A stretch of 37,174 nt of DNA from Chitinophagaceae bacterium (GTDB lineage: Bacteria > Bacteroidota > Bacteroidia > Chitinophagales > Chitinophagaceae). Positions within the stretch are counted from its first letter, which is position 1. Each line of letters begins with the position of its first letter. The stretch lies in contig JAJTFY010000002.1 of assembly GCA_021299175.1 (NCBI GenBank), positions 1-37,174 of the forward strand, in the 5' to 3' direction. A program made the position numbers and the translations under genes. The notes beneath the pieces were generated by a model. That model did no database searches. It saw only the letters and a program-made list of their open reading frames with translations, and was not told the origin of the DNA. Shown here one piece after another: positions 6,927 to 15,757 of the stretch.

Positions 6927-8114
6927 ATGATCAATGTTTCATCGCGATTGAATGGAATTGGTGAATATTATTTTTCATCAAAATTGAGGGAGATCGACGA
7001 ACTCAACAAAGCGGGACATCAGGTTGTCAACCTGGGCATTGGAAGCCCAGACCTGCCACCACACCCCTCTGTAGTAGAGGCATTGCACCAGGAGGCAGCC
7101 AAGCCCAATACGCATGCATACCAGTCTTACAAGGGGTCTCCTGTTCTTCGCAATGCCGTCTCAGCCTGGTACAAGAAATGGTACCAAGTGGAAGTAGATC
7201 CGAATACAGAAGTACTTCCCCTTATCGGAAGCAAAGAAGGCATCATGCACATTTGCATGACTTACCTGGATCAGGGTGATGCAGCGCTTGTACCCAATCC
7301 AGGTTATCCAACCTATACCAGTGCAGTAAAACTGGCGGGTGGAGAACTGTTGTCATACCGGCTAGAGGAAGAGAATGATTGGCATCCTGATATCGAGGCT
7401 TGGAAACAAATGATTGAGCAGTACAGTGCCCAATCCAGCGGAAAGGTGAAATTACTTTTTCTGAACTATCCACACATGCCGACAGGCCAGTTGCCTGACA
7501 AGCAATTGTTACAAGAAATCATTGATTTTGCCAAAGCCCAAAACATTTTGATTGTTCATGACAATCCGTATAGTTTTATCCTCAACGATGAGCCAATCAG
7601 CCTTTTTGAATTCGACAAGAACAAAGAGGTTGTTGTAGAGCTCAATTCACTGAGCAAGTCGCATAATATGGCCGGATGGCGTGTGGGAATGATTGTAGGC
7701 TCATCAACACATATCAATGCAATTTTGAGGTTTAAAAGCAACATGGATTCGGGCATGTTTTTGCCAGTACAGATTGCTGCAGCAAAAGCATTGGAACTGG
7801 ATCAGGATTGGTTTGATAGCGTCAATGAAATATATGCGCAACGCAAGGAGCAGGCTCTGGTATTGCTGGACTTGCTTGGATGCAGCTATTCAAAAGATCA
7901 GGTGGGAATGTTTGTCTGGGCGCGCATTCCCAATGATTATGCATCAGGATTTGAATTGAGCGATGCCGTCCTCGAAAAAGCACGAGTCTTTATTACACCT
8001 GGTGGAATATTTGGCGATGTTGGAAATCAATATGTGCGCGTGAGCCTTTGCAGCAAGAAGGAGATTTTGGAGGAAGCCATTGATCGGGTCAGAAAAACAT
8101 TCACAAAACAATAA
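6927..8114 (+). CDS. Class I/II PLP aminotransferase, probably the aromatic aminotransferase of the operon
   Basis: The frame is open from 6774, but the real start is the ATG at 6927, 4 nt after pheA, giving 395 residues. It is a fold-type I aminotransferase: NLGIGSPDLPPHPSVVEAL at the N-terminus, NYPHMPTGQ at the substrate-binding Asn region, HDNPYSF for the PLP-pyridine Asp region and SLSKSHNMAGWRVG with the Schiff-base lysine. The family includes aspartate, aromatic and LL-diaminopimelate aminotransferases. The place between pheA and tyrA suggests transamination of phenylpyruvate and hydroxyphenylpyruvate, or of prephenate. The NYPHMPTG form departs from the usual NPNNPTG. Substrate is inferred from context only. 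Confidence 0.88.
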   Translation: MINVSSRLNGIGEYYFSSKLREIDELNKAGHQVVNLGIGSPDLPPHPSVVEALHQEAAKPNTHAYQSYKGSPVLRNAVSAWYKKWYQVEVDPNTEVLPLIGSKEGIMHICMTYLDQGDAALVPNPGYPTYTSAVKLAGGELLSYRLEEENDWHPDIEAWKQMIEQYSAQSSGKVKLLFLNYPHMPTGQLPDKQLLQEIIDFAKAQNILIVHDNPYSFILNDEPISLFEFDKNKEVVVELNSLSKSHNMAGWRVGMIVGSSTHINAILRFKSNMDSGMFLPVQIAAAKALELDQDWFDSVNEIYAQRKEQALVLLDLLGCSYSKDQVGMFVWARIPNDYASGFELSDAVLEKARVFITPGGIFGDVGNQYVRVSLCSKKEILEEAIDRVRKTFTKQ

Positions 8115-8135
8115 TTTTCATCATATCAATCAACC

Positions 8136-8981
8136 ATGAAAAAGAATTTTGCCATTGTAGGTGTGGGTTTGATCGGAGGATCACTGGCGCTAAAGTGCAG
8201 AAAAAATGGGTTGGCCAACAGGATTGTTGGAGTTGACAGTAATCAGGGACATGGCTCGAAAGCCATTGAATTGGGGCTTGTTGACGAGATGATGACATTG
8301 GATGAGGCTATCCGTGTCGCTGATGTGATTGTACTTGCTGTTCCGGTTGGTGTATTGTCTGCATTACTTCCTTACGTCTTGGATAGGGTGTCACATCAGG
8401 TTGTCATTGATATGGGATCAACCAAGAGTCAACTTGCTAACCTGGTGAAAGATCATCCTCATCGGGGAAGGTTTGTAGCCTCTCATCCCATGTGGGGTAC
8501 AGAATACAGTGGTCCTGAAGCGGCTGTTGAGAATGCATTTGAGGATAAAGCCGTTATTGTATGCGATAGCATAGACAGCGATCCTGATGCATTGGAGATT
8601 GCAACTGAAATTTTTAAGTCATTGAAGATGCGCATCATCGAAATGGGATCAAATGACCATGATCTTCATGCGGCCTATGTAAGTCATATCTCTCACATCA
8701 CATCCTTTGCCCTGGCCAATACGGTGTTGGAAAAAGAGAAAGAAGATGATGCCATCTTTGAAATGGCCAGTGCAGGTTTTGAAAGCACAGTGCGTTTGGC
8801 AAAAAGCAATCCTGACATGTGGACACCCATCCTGATGCAAAATCGTGAAAATATTCTTGATGTACTCAATGAGCATATTACCCAGTTGAGAAAATTCAAA
8901 TCATGCCTTGAAAAAGAAAATTGGGAGTACCTGAATGAGTTGATGAGCAAAGCAAACCAGATCCGCAGGATCATTCATTAA
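8136..8981 (+). CDS. tyrA: Prephenate dehydrogenase
   Basis: This 281-residue TyrA-family enzyme oxidatively decarboxylates prephenate to 4-hydroxyphenylpyruvate with NAD(P), the Tyr branch of the pathway. The Rossmann loop GVGLIGGS is at residues 8-15. VDSNQGHGSKAIELGLVDEM continues the nucleotide-binding region, and DMGSTKSQL and ASHPMWGTEYSGP carry the substrate-site Ser and His motifs of TyrA. The all-helical dimerisation domain makes up the C-terminal half. No ACT domain is present, so feedback would act elsewhere or by attenuation. It begins 21 nt after the aminotransferase gene. Confidence 0.94.
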   Translation: MKKNFAIVGVGLIGGSLALKCRKNGLANRIVGVDSNQGHGSKAIELGLVDEMMTLDEAIRVADVIVLAVPVGVLSALLPYVLDRVSHQVVIDMGSTKSQLANLVKDHPHRGRFVASHPMWGTEYSGPEAAVENAFEDKAVIVCDSIDSDPDALEIATEIFKSLKMRIIEMGSNDHDLHAAYVSHISHITSFALANTVLEKEKEDDAIFEMASAGFESTVRLAKSNPDMWTPILMQNRENILDVLNEHITQLRKFKSCLEKENWEYLNELMSKANQIRRIIH

Positions 8982-9021
8982 TACACTTAAACCTTCCTTA
9001 TTTAATCCTTAATTTTACAAA

Positions 9022-10110
9022 ATGGAATCAACTGAAACAACCCAAGAATCAACAGTTCAGGCCGCCTGGAACAAAAGACCGCTGATCATTTCAGGTCCCT
9101 GTAGTGCAGAAACAGAAGAGCAAGTCATTGAAACTGCAGAGCGTCTTGCCAAGACTGGAAAAGTAGACATGCTGCGCGCAGGAATCTGGAAGCCACGTAC
9201 CAAGCCTGGAATGTTTGAAGGCATCGGTGCCAAAGGGTTGCCTTGGCTTCAAAAAGCTAAAAATCTTACCGGCCTGCCCACTACAGTGGAAGTGGCTACG
9301 GGTAAGCAAGTTGAAGATGCCCTGACTTTTGATGTCGATGTGTTGTGGATTGGTGCGAGAACTACCGTGAACCCTTTCAGTGTTCAGGAAGTAGCTGATG
9401 CCTTGCGCGGTGTTGATGTGCCTGTATTGATCAAGAATCCCATCAATCCTGATCTTGAACTTTGGCAGGGTGCTGTTGAGCGTGTGGCAAGGGCTGGTAT
9501 CAAACAAATCGGATTGATCCATCGTGGATTTTCTTCCTACGGAAATACAGAATTCAGGAACGCGCCCATGTGGCATTTGGCCATCGAGATGAAGCGCCGT
9601 ATGCCTGGAATGCCCATCATCAATGATCCTTCTCATATCTGTGGACGCAGGGATATTTTGCAGGCAACCGCCCAAAAGGCAATAGACCTCGATTTTGATG
9701 GTTTGATGATTGAAAGCCACATTGATCCGGACAATGCATGGAGTGATGCCAAACAACAAATCACTCCAGAACGTCTTGCAGAAATGCTGTCTGCGATCAG
9801 CTGGAGAAAAGAAGATGTTCCATCTGAATCTTACCACGCGGCATTGGATAAACTCCGTGAGCAAATCAATCATATCGATGATGAATTGATGCAATTGATT
9901 TCACAAAGGATGTCCATCGCAGAGAAAATCGGAGAATACAAGCGCAACAACAATGTTACCATCCTTCAGGCAACGCGTTGGAATGAGGTACTCGAGAAGG
10001 CATTGCAGAAAGCAGGAAAGGTTGGCTTGAGTGATGAATTCATTACCCGTTACATGGATGCCATCCACATGGAAAGCATCAACAGGCAGAATAAAATCAT
10101 GAATGACTGA
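9022..10110 (+). CDS. Bifunctional DAHP synthase/chorismate mutase
   Basis: The 362-residue fusion joins the first step of the shikimate pathway to the first step of the Phe/Tyr branch. Residues about 15-270 form a type I-beta DAHP synthase: ISGPCSAETEEQV, AGIWKPRTKPGMFEG, GARTTVNPF, KNPINPD and NDPSHICGRRD. Residues about 275-360 form an AroQ chorismate mutase helix bundle (LDKLREQINHIDDELMQLI, then QRMSIAEKIGEYKRNN). This order, synthase first and mutase last, is known from Bacteroidota such as Prevotella and Porphyromonas, where prephenate acts as a feedback inhibitor. It explains why pheA and tyrA here lack mutase domains. The ATG follows a 40-nt gap containing TAATTTTA, a weak candidate for an internal promoter. 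Confidence 0.94.
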   Translation: MESTETTQESTVQAAWNKRPLIISGPCSAETEEQVIETAERLAKTGKVDMLRAGIWKPRTKPGMFEGIGAKGLPWLQKAKNLTGLPTTVEVATGKQVEDALTFDVDVLWIGARTTVNPFSVQEVADALRGVDVPVLIKNPINPDLELWQGAVERVARAGIKQIGLIHRGFSSYGNTEFRNAPMWHLAIEMKRRMPGMPIINDPSHICGRRDILQATAQKAIDLDFDGLMIESHIDPDNAWSDAKQQITPERLAEMLSAISWRKEDVPSESYHAALDKLREQINHIDDELMQLISQRMSIAEKIGEYKRNNNVTILQATRWNEVLEKALQKAGKVGLSDEFITRYMDAIHMESINRQNKIMND

Positions 10111-10115
10111 TTTTA

Positions 10116-11159
10116 ATGAACAAGAAGAAGGTTACATTTTCGAGTGCTTCGGTTGATTTTTATTTTGATGCCCTTTTCAGTCGGCTGGATACAGTTGTTG
10201 ACAGGAAAAAAGCAATCATCATCACAGATGCCAATGTTTTTGAAGCCCATCCATCCAAGTTCAGGAATTGGAATGTGATTACATTAAAGCCTGGCGAGGA
10301 GTACAAAGTACAACCCACGGCTGATGCCATCATTGAGCAACTCATTGCTTTTCAGGCTGACAGGAAGTCTATCCTTGTTGGTGTTGGAGGTGGGGTGGTT
10401 ACCGATCTTACTGGATATGTAGCCTCCATCTTCATGCGGGGCATCCAGTTTGGTTTTGTGCCCACATCATTGCTGGCAATGGTGGATGCATCCATCGGGG
10501 GGAAAAATGGAATTGATGTTGGCCAGTATAAAAACATGGTGGGCATCATCAGACAGCCCTCTTTCATTTACTATGATCAATCTTTTTTGAAAACGCTTCC
10601 TGATGCAGAATGGTCAAATGGATTTGCAGAGATCATCAAGCATGCTTGTATCCTGGATGCCAAGACGTTTCAATTGCTGGAGTCTTCCAACCTGGAAAAA
10701 GTAAAGAAGAGTAAAAAAATGATGCAGGAAATCATACTCAGCAATGTTAAGCTAAAGGCCGGTGTTGTTAAAAGGGATGAGTTAGAAGCAGGAGAGCGAA
10801 AAATGCTGAATTTCGGTCATACCCTTGGCCATGCGCTGGAAACCCAATATGAGTTGACCCATGGACAAGCCGTTGCATTGGGAATGGTTTTTGCCAGCTG
10901 GCTTTCTGCAAACCTGCTCGGGTTCAAGGATGCATCCCGTGTGGAACAAACACTGATCAATTTTGGTTTGCCAACAAGGGGTGCTTTCGATATTGAAAAA
11001 GTTTTCAATGTCCTGAAAATGGACAAAAAAAGAATCAGCAAAACCATGAGCTATATTTTGTTGAAAAGAATAGGCAGGGGCGTAATCAATGAAATTGATG
11101 TGGATGCACTCAAAATTCATCTCACGACCTACAACGAAACAAACAAAAAGAAAAAATGA
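10116..11159 (+). CDS. aroB: 3-dehydroquinate synthase
   Basis: This 347-residue protein makes 3-dehydroquinate from DAHP using NAD and a divalent metal. The NAD-binding motif GVGGGVVTDLTGYVAS is followed by FVPTSLLAMVDASIGGKNGID, the family signature. Metal ligands are supplied by Glu in FAEIIKH and the two His regions NFGHTLGHALE and LTHGQAVALGM. It starts 5 nt after the DAHP synthase gene and its last codons overlap aroA by ATGA, so the three genes are translationally close. Confidence 0.96.
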   Translation: MNKKKVTFSSASVDFYFDALFSRLDTVVDRKKAIIITDANVFEAHPSKFRNWNVITLKPGEEYKVQPTADAIIEQLIAFQADRKSILVGVGGGVVTDLTGYVASIFMRGIQFGFVPTSLLAMVDASIGGKNGIDVGQYKNMVGIIRQPSFIYYDQSFLKTLPDAEWSNGFAEIIKHACILDAKTFQLLESSNLEKVKKSKKMMQEIILSNVKLKAGVVKRDELEAGERKMLNFGHTLGHALETQYELTHGQAVALGMVFASWLSANLLGFKDASRVEQTLINFGLPTRGAFDIEKVFNVLKMDKKRISKTMSYILLKRIGRGVINEIDVDALKIHLTTYNETNKKKK

Positions 11160-12436
11160 TAGCAATCGTACATCCATCCAGCATTGCTGGGACCTTGCGT
11201 GCACCTCGATCCAAGAGTGATATGCAAAGGGCCTGTGCAGCAGCGTTGCTTCACGATGGAGTCACCCATATCATCGATCCTGGAAAAAGCAACGATGACC
11301 TGGCCGCATTGGATGTTATTTCAAAATTAGGTGCAGAAGTTACTGAGCAGGACAATGCAGTAATCATCAAAAGCAAAGGCGTTCATCCTTTTTCTGATGT
11401 GATCAACTGTGGAGAAAGTGGTTTAGGCATCAGGATGTTTACTCCCATTGCAGCGCTGAGCGCAAGGGAGTTGAAGATCAGTGGTACTGGTTCACTCTTG
11501 AGCAGACCCATGCATTTTTTTGATGTAATTTTTCCACAGCTTGGCATTTCCATCCAATCGAATGAGGGAAAGCTGCCGCTTTTGATCAAAGGTCCTATGC
11601 TCCCCAGTTCAATTGAGGTGGATGGTAGTTTGAGTTCCCAGTTTCTTACTGGTTTGTTGATGGCATATGCTGCTGCTGGAGCAAGTAATGTTACCATAAC
11701 GGTGAAGGATTTGAAAAGCAAACCCTATATAGATCTTACGCTTGGTGTGTTGAAATCATTTGGCATGAAAGTTCCAGTGGTAGCGGACTACAAGACATTT
11801 ACTTTCAGTGCTGATGAACATGTTCAGCCTTCAGGAGACATCAATTACAGTGTTGAAGGGGATTGGAGTGGGGCTGCATTTTTATTTGTTGCAGGCGCCA
11901 TTGCTGGAGACATCAGTATTCAGGGAATGAAGTCTGATTCGGTTCAAGCAGATATGAAAATTTTAGAAGCCATCAAAGATGCTGGTGCAAAGCTAAGTGT
12001 TGATGACGGTGTATACCATGTAGGTCCTGCTGATTTACATGCATTTCATTTTGATGCTACGGAATGTCCAGACCTGTTTCCTCCTTTGGTCGCCCTGGCA
12101 GCATATTGTACTGGTGATACTGTCATCAAAGGCGCCCTGCGGTTGACACATAAGGAAAGCAACAGGGCATTGACGTTACAGGATGTTTTTGGTAAAATGG
12201 GGGTACAGATTGACCTCGATGGGGATTTGATGATTGTTCATGGAAATCGTCATCTCAACGGTGCAAGGGTACACTCTCACCATGACCACAGGATTGCCAT
12301 GGCTGCAGCTGTTGCCGCATTAGGTGCAAATGGCGAAGTCCTGATTGAAGAGGCGGAGGCCATCAACAAATCCTATCCAGATTTTTATGAACATTTGAAA
12401 GCCTTGGGTACTTCCATTGCATTGCAAACAGTTTAA
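11156..12436 (+). CDS. aroA: 3-phosphoshikimate 1-carboxyvinyltransferase (EPSP synthase)
   Basis: The 426-residue protein transfers enolpyruvyl from PEP to shikimate-3-phosphate. Recognisable elements are APRSKSDMQRACAAALL (the N-terminal KS region), NCGESGLGIRMFTPIAAL (the substrate-contacting NxGtsxR segment in diverged form), SGTGSLLSRPM, DGSLSSQFLTGLLMA and HDHRIAMAAAVAALG. The catalytic Asp region reads ATECPDLFPPLVALAAY. Several motifs differ from the enterobacterial ones but agree in order and spacing. It overlaps aroB by 4 nt. Confidence 0.95.
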   Translation: MIAIVHPSSIAGTLRAPRSKSDMQRACAAALLHDGVTHIIDPGKSNDDLAALDVISKLGAEVTEQDNAVIIKSKGVHPFSDVINCGESGLGIRMFTPIAALSARELKISGTGSLLSRPMHFFDVIFPQLGISIQSNEGKLPLLIKGPMLPSSIEVDGSLSSQFLTGLLMAYAAAGASNVTITVKDLKSKPYIDLTLGVLKSFGMKVPVVADYKTFTFSADEHVQPSGDINYSVEGDWSGAAFLFVAGAIAGDISIQGMKSDSVQADMKILEAIKDAGAKLSVDDGVYHVGPADLHAFHFDATECPDLFPPLVALAAYCTGDTVIKGALRLTHKESNRALTLQDVFGKMGVQIDLDGDLMIVHGNRHLNGARVHSHHDHRIAMAAAVAALGANGEVLIEEAEAINKSYPDFYEHLKALGTSIALQTV

Positions 12437-12445
12437 ACTGATCCA

Positions 12446-13441
12446 ATGAATCATTTCGGTGAATTATTTACAGTCAATATTTTTGGTGAGTCACATGGAG
12501 AAAGTGTAGGTGTAGTCATTGATGGTTGCCCTGCAGGATTGCCACTTGCTGTGGAGGACTTTGTTGTCGATACTGAAAGAAGAAAAGGGGGCACCCAGAA
12601 AGGTACTACGCCCCGTCAGGAAGAAGACCTTCCCTTGTTCAAAAGCGGTGTTTTCAACGGTAAGACAACTGGGGCACCCTTGACTCTTTTGTTTGAAAAC
12701 AAGAACACACGGTCCGGTGATTATGAGAAACAGCGTGCTGTACCAAGGCCTGGTCATGCGGATTTTGTTGCCCATAAAAAATTCAGTGGTTTTGAGGATT
12801 TTCGAGGAGGTGGGCATTTTAGTGGTCGCTTGACGCTCTGTCTGGTTGCCGCTGGTGTTGTGGCCAAAAAAATATTAAAAAACATTACCGTTGTAGCGGA
12901 AATTACTTCCATCGGCGGAGAATCAGATCCTGAAAAAGGATTACAAAAGGCGATTGAAAACAAAGATTCTGTTGGAGGAATTGTAGAATGCAGGGTCAAC
13001 GGTTTACCACTGGGATTGGGGGAGCCTTTTTTTGATTCTGTTGAATCCTTGATTGCTCATGCGGTGTTTGCTATTCCTGCAGTAAGAGGGATTGAATTTG
13101 GCACGGGCTTCAAAGCTGCAGACATGTTTGGCATTGATCACAATGATGCCATCGAGAATGCAGATGGAAAAACGACCACCAACCATGCAGGAGGAATTGT
13201 TGGCGGAATTACCAATGGAAATGAGCTTGTGTTCAGGATTGCCATAAAGCCCACTTCTTCAACCCCCAAAGACCAGTTTACCTATAACTGGGAAACGGAT
13301 CAGATGGAATCATTTGCTGTAAGGGGAAGGCATGACCTATGCATTGCCTTGAGGGTTCCTCCGGTATTAGAGGCTACTGCCGCCATTGTTTTGGTAGACC
13401 TCATGTTGCGGGAGCAAATGATAAAAAGGGTATATTCATAG
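12446..13441 (+). CDS. aroC: Chorismate synthase
   Basis: The 331-residue protein forms chorismate from EPSP and needs reduced FMN. The signature GESHGESVGVVIDGCPAG is at residues 14-31. RPGHADFVAHKKF, RGGGHFSGRLTLCLVAAGVVAKK and NHAGGIVGGITNG follow in the expected order. RGRHDLCIALRVPPVLEA near the C-terminus holds the second signature. It is somewhat shorter than the usual 350-400 residues, with the loss at the C-terminus. It is the last shikimate gene here; aroD/aroQ, aroE and aroK are not in the window. Confidence 0.95.
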   Translation: MNHFGELFTVNIFGESHGESVGVVIDGCPAGLPLAVEDFVVDTERRKGGTQKGTTPRQEEDLPLFKSGVFNGKTTGAPLTLLFENKNTRSGDYEKQRAVPRPGHADFVAHKKFSGFEDFRGGGHFSGRLTLCLVAAGVVAKKILKNITVVAEITSIGGESDPEKGLQKAIENKDSVGGIVECRVNGLPLGLGEPFFDSVESLIAHAVFAIPAVRGIEFGTGFKAADMFGIDHNDAIENADGKTTTNHAGGIVGGITNGNELVFRIAIKPTSSTPKDQFTYNWETDQMESFAVRGRHDLCIALRVPPVLEATAAIVLVDLMLREQMIKRVYS

Positions 13442-13455
13442 AATAATTCAGATCA

Positions 13456-13755
13456 ATGGGCCTTATTTATCATATTACCACAAGCGAAGCATGGACAAAA
13501 GCAAAAGAGACAGGGTCCTATGCAACTCCATCACTCAAGGAAGAGGGTTTCATTCATTGCAGTGAGTTGTCTCAGGTAGAAGACATCCGATCCAGGTTTT
13601 ATACCGGTGTACATGACTTGGTATTGCTGACCATTGATACAGAAAAACTGACCAGTCAATTGATTTTTGAATGGTCTCCTTCAGTCCAAAACACCTTTCC
13701 CCATATTTACGGACCCATCAATGTAGACGCTGTTGTTGATCTGACAGCAGTTTGA
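13456..13755 (+). CDS. DUF952 family protein
   Basis: This small cytoplasmic protein of 99 residues begins MGLIYHITTSEAWTKAKETG and contains EEGFIHCSELSQV. The spaced His-Trp and GFIHCS motifs are those of DUF952, a family with no established biochemical role. It starts 14 nt after aroC with no terminator between, so it is probably transcribed with the aromatic operon. A functional link is not implied. It ends 3 nt before the oppositely oriented dipeptidase gene. Confidence 0.85.
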   Translation: MGLIYHITTSEAWTKAKETGSYATPSLKEEGFIHCSELSQVEDIRSRFYTGVHDLVLLTIDTEKLTSQLIFEWSPSVQNTFPHIYGPINVDAVVDLTAV

Positions 13756-13758
13756 TGA

Positions 13759-14511
13759 TCATTGTATCATTGATCTCAGTGCAGTGAAGGAAAGGTCAAG
13801 TACCTCATAGGCCGATGCACCAGGCCAGGAATAATGCCACCATTCTGTTTCCAACGCAACAAAACCGAATTTTTCCATGGTGGTTCTCAGCAACAACCTG
13901 TTCCTGATCCTCACATCATCAATATTTGTTGCACCATGAAAAGCAGCTGTTGAGAAATCATCATATGGGGTTGGCATTGCCAATTCCTTTCCTGTCCTTA
14001 AATCCACCAAGGTTAGATCAACTGAGGTACCCCGGTTATGCCCACTTCCCTTTGATGGATTGGCCACAAATCGTTCATCATGGATCAACTCCCAAAATCG
14101 AACGGTCGTTCGATAGGGTCGGTAGGCATCCCATATTTTAATGCCGAGCCCTTTTTCTTTCAAATCCTCGGCCACTTTTGCCAAAGCGAGAGCTGGATTT
14201 AGTCTCAGATAAGTGGTGTTGGTATTTCTGGGGTATAATCTCTTTCGGGTAAAATTATGTTTACTTGCATACCTGAGCTCGTATTGTACGTTGTGGATCA
14301 GGCTTTTAAGTTCGACCATGGTCTGCAGTGTATCCAACTTAACCAAGGCATGAAATGAACTTTTTTCTTTGATGGGTTTCAGCTTGACAATCTTTTTTTG
14401 CTGCCCCCATCCCATTGTTGTAAAAAGGATGAAAAAAACCGTTGTAATGATTGTATATTTCACAAAGCGATGATTGAAAGATGCTACTAAGATAATGCGA
14501 ATCAATTGCAT
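13759..14511 (-). CDS. Secreted D-alanyl-D-alanine dipeptidase (VanX/DdpX-like, M15)
   Basis: The 250-residue protein has a long N-terminus with a hydrophobic core (IITTVFFILFTTMGWGQ), so it should be exported. If the GTG at 14463 is the true start, the signal peptide has a more normal length (KYTIITTVF onward). The M15D fold shows the zinc ligands His158 and Asp165 in GSGHNRGTSVDL, the catalytic Glu223 and the ligand His226 in ETEWWHYSW, and DAYRPYR before them. Enzymes of this family cleave D-Ala-D-Ala, in wall turnover or, in VanX, in vancomycin resistance. No van or ddp transporter genes are adjacent, so a murein-recycling role is more likely. The C-terminus runs into DUF952 with no room for a terminator. 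Confidence 0.88.
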   Translation of the reverse strand: MQLIRIILVASFNHRFVKYTIITTVFFILFTTMGWGQQKKIVKLKPIKEKSSFHALVKLDTLQTMVELKSLIHNVQYELRYASKHNFTRKRLYPRNTNTTYLRLNPALALAKVAEDLKEKGLGIKIWDAYRPYRTTVRFWELIHDERFVANPSKGSGHNRGTSVDLTLVDLRTGKELAMPTPYDDFSTAAFHGATNIDDVRIRNRLLLRTTMEKFGFVALETEWWHYSWPGASAYEVLDLSFTALRSMIQ

Positions 14512-14552
14512 TTATTTTTATTGATCAATCGTTTGATATTCAAATAGTTATA

Positions 14553-14560
14553 CAAAAATA
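14553..14560 (-). promoter_or_regulatory. TATTTTTG box for the dipeptidase gene
   Basis: TATTTTTG on the minus strand matches TAnnTTTG and lies 41 nt before the ATG at 14511. The surrounding AAAAATATTTTT is palindromic, so the same bases also resemble a plus-strand element. No clear -33 element was seen. Confidence 0.4.
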
Positions 14561-14562
14561 TT

Positions 14563-14590
14563 TTTGCGGTGCTGGGTTTGACTACCTTTG
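14563..14590 (+). promoter_or_regulatory. Promoter: TTTG, 16-nt spacer, TACCTTTG
   Basis: TTTG at 14563-14566 and TACCTTTG at 14583-14590 precede the RlpA-like gene, whose ATG at 14613 lies 22 nt downstream. Confidence 0.65.
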
Positions 14591-14612
14591 TGTTTCATTG
14601 CTGCTCAATAAA

Positions 14613-15026
14613 ATGACTATATCTTTCAACAAATCCATCATTCTTCATTTCATGACCGTCATGATCATGTTGGGTCCGATTCTATCAGTTGCACAAAAAA
14701 AAGTCAACTACAGGAATGTTCCTCAATTGGACAGTGCAGTGGGTTATGCCAGTTTTTATTCGAATAAATTCATTGGCAAGAAAACCGCCAATGGAGAGGT
14801 TTTTAGCCAGGATAAATTGACCTGCGCCCACAATTCCTTGCCCATGGGAACCATCCTGAAGGTTACAAACCTGAATAATGACAAATCAGTTGTTGTGAGG
14901 GTCAATGACCGGATGCATCATCGGAATTCCCGGCTTGTAGACTTGTCAAGGACGGCTGCCCAAAAATTGGATTTCAAGGGTATCGGAGTCATTAAGGTAA
15001 GGGTAGAGGTGCAAAAAAGAGGCTAA
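14613..15026 (+). CDS. RlpA-like double-psi beta-barrel protein, exported
   Basis: The start is the ATG at 14613 rather than the in-frame TTG at 14598, giving 137 residues. An N-terminal signal peptide (SIILHFMTVMIMLGPILSVAQ region) is followed by one RlpA-like DPBB domain. GYASFYSNKFIGKKTANGE, AHNSLPMGTILKVTNL, VVVRVNDRMHHRNSRLVDLS and LDFKGIGVIKVRVEV are its conserved blocks, including the Asp of VND. RlpA proteins cleave or bind glycan strands lacking stem peptides during cell separation. There is no SPOR domain, so septal targeting would differ from that of E. coli RlpA. Confidence 0.88.
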   Translation: MTISFNKSIILHFMTVMIMLGPILSVAQKKVNYRNVPQLDSAVGYASFYSNKFIGKKTANGEVFSQDKLTCAHNSLPMGTILKVTNLNNDKSVVVRVNDRMHHRNSRLVDLSRTAAQKLDFKGIGVIKVRVEVQKRG

Positions 15027-15082
15027 TTCAGATTAATATCCCCAAAAAATAATAATTATTTTAAGTTTCAACTCTCACCGAC

Positions 15083-15090
15083 TATTTTTG
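15083..15090 (+). promoter_or_regulatory. TATTTTTG box upstream of the beta-barrel gene
   Basis: An exact TAnnTTTG match lies 23 nt before the ATG at 15114. No TTTG at good spacing was found. Confidence 0.55.
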
Positions 15091-15113
15091 TTATACTCAA
15101 AACTCAATTGTTT

Positions 15114-15704
15114 ATGAAAAGAATATTGTTATTTGTATTTGCCTTAGTATTGTTTCAGACAGGATTTGCCCAATCAAAGCCATCCAACAAAAAAAGCAGG
15201 CTACTTGGAATCCAGTTTACTGGACATGATTTCGAGACTCCAGCTGATCTAAATTCAAAAGGGATGTCTTTTGTATTGACAGATAACCAATGGAGCAGTT
15301 TTGACAGGAAAAGGGTAGGTATGGCCATCACTTATACTGAGGGATTGAACGATAAGTTTGATTTTAATGCAAGATTGGGGATGTCTAATGTAGATTATAC
15401 CCTTTCCAATAAGCCCTATGCATCAAGTACAGGGTCGAGTACGTATACCGAATTGGATGCCAATCTCTTTATGAAGTTATTGACCGATGACTATGTTGTA
15501 TCACCTTTCCTTTCAATTGGTGCAGGTGCTTCAGTATGGAAGGGGTATTATGCTAGTTACATGCCTGCAGGTGTTGGTTTACAGTTTAATCTTTTTGATG
15601 AAACATTTTTTACAGTTCAGAGTCAATACAGAATACCAGTGACGGGCAATGCTGCCAATAATTTATTTTTTAGCATCGGTGTTTCTGCAGTACTTGATAA
15701 GTAA
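15114..15704 (+). CDS. Predicted outer-membrane beta-barrel protein
   Basis: The protein has 196 residues from the ATG at 15114. The signal peptide is MKRILLFVFALVLFQTGFAQ. The mature part alternates polar and hydrophobic residues in about eight short strands, with paired Gly and aromatic residues (RVGMAITYTEGL, FNARLGMSNVDYTL, PFLSIGAGASVWKGYYASYM, GVGLQFNLFDETFFTVQSQYRI), and ends FFSIGVSAVLDK. This is the look of small OmpA-like or OmpW-size barrels common in Bacteroidota. No specific function can be read. It is monocistronic, with a strong terminator 24 nt downstream. Confidence 0.75.
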   Translation: MKRILLFVFALVLFQTGFAQSKPSNKKSRLLGIQFTGHDFETPADLNSKGMSFVLTDNQWSSFDRKRVGMAITYTEGLNDKFDFNARLGMSNVDYTLSNKPYASSTGSSTYTELDANLFMKLLTDDYVVSPFLSIGAGASVWKGYYASYMPAGVGLQFNLFDETFFTVQSQYRIPVTGNAANNLFFSIGVSAVLDK

Positions 15705-15727
15705 AAACTAACCAATAAAGTATTTAG

Positions 15728-15757
15728 AAAAGCCTGGATCTTTCCAGGCTTTTTTTA
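15728..15757. terminator. Bidirectional intrinsic terminator between the convergent barrel and PBP1A genes
   Basis: AAAAGCCTGG (15728-15737) pairs with CCAGGCTTTT (15744-15753) across the loop ATCTTT, giving 10 perfect pairs with T-tracts in both directions. It overlaps the stop codon of the PBP1A gene. Confidence 0.9.

Noticed and set aside
9091-9894. 267-codon open frame on the minus strand
   Set aside because: It lies fully inside the DAHP synthase/chorismate mutase gene, whose motifs are unmistakable. The antisense peptide has no domain features.
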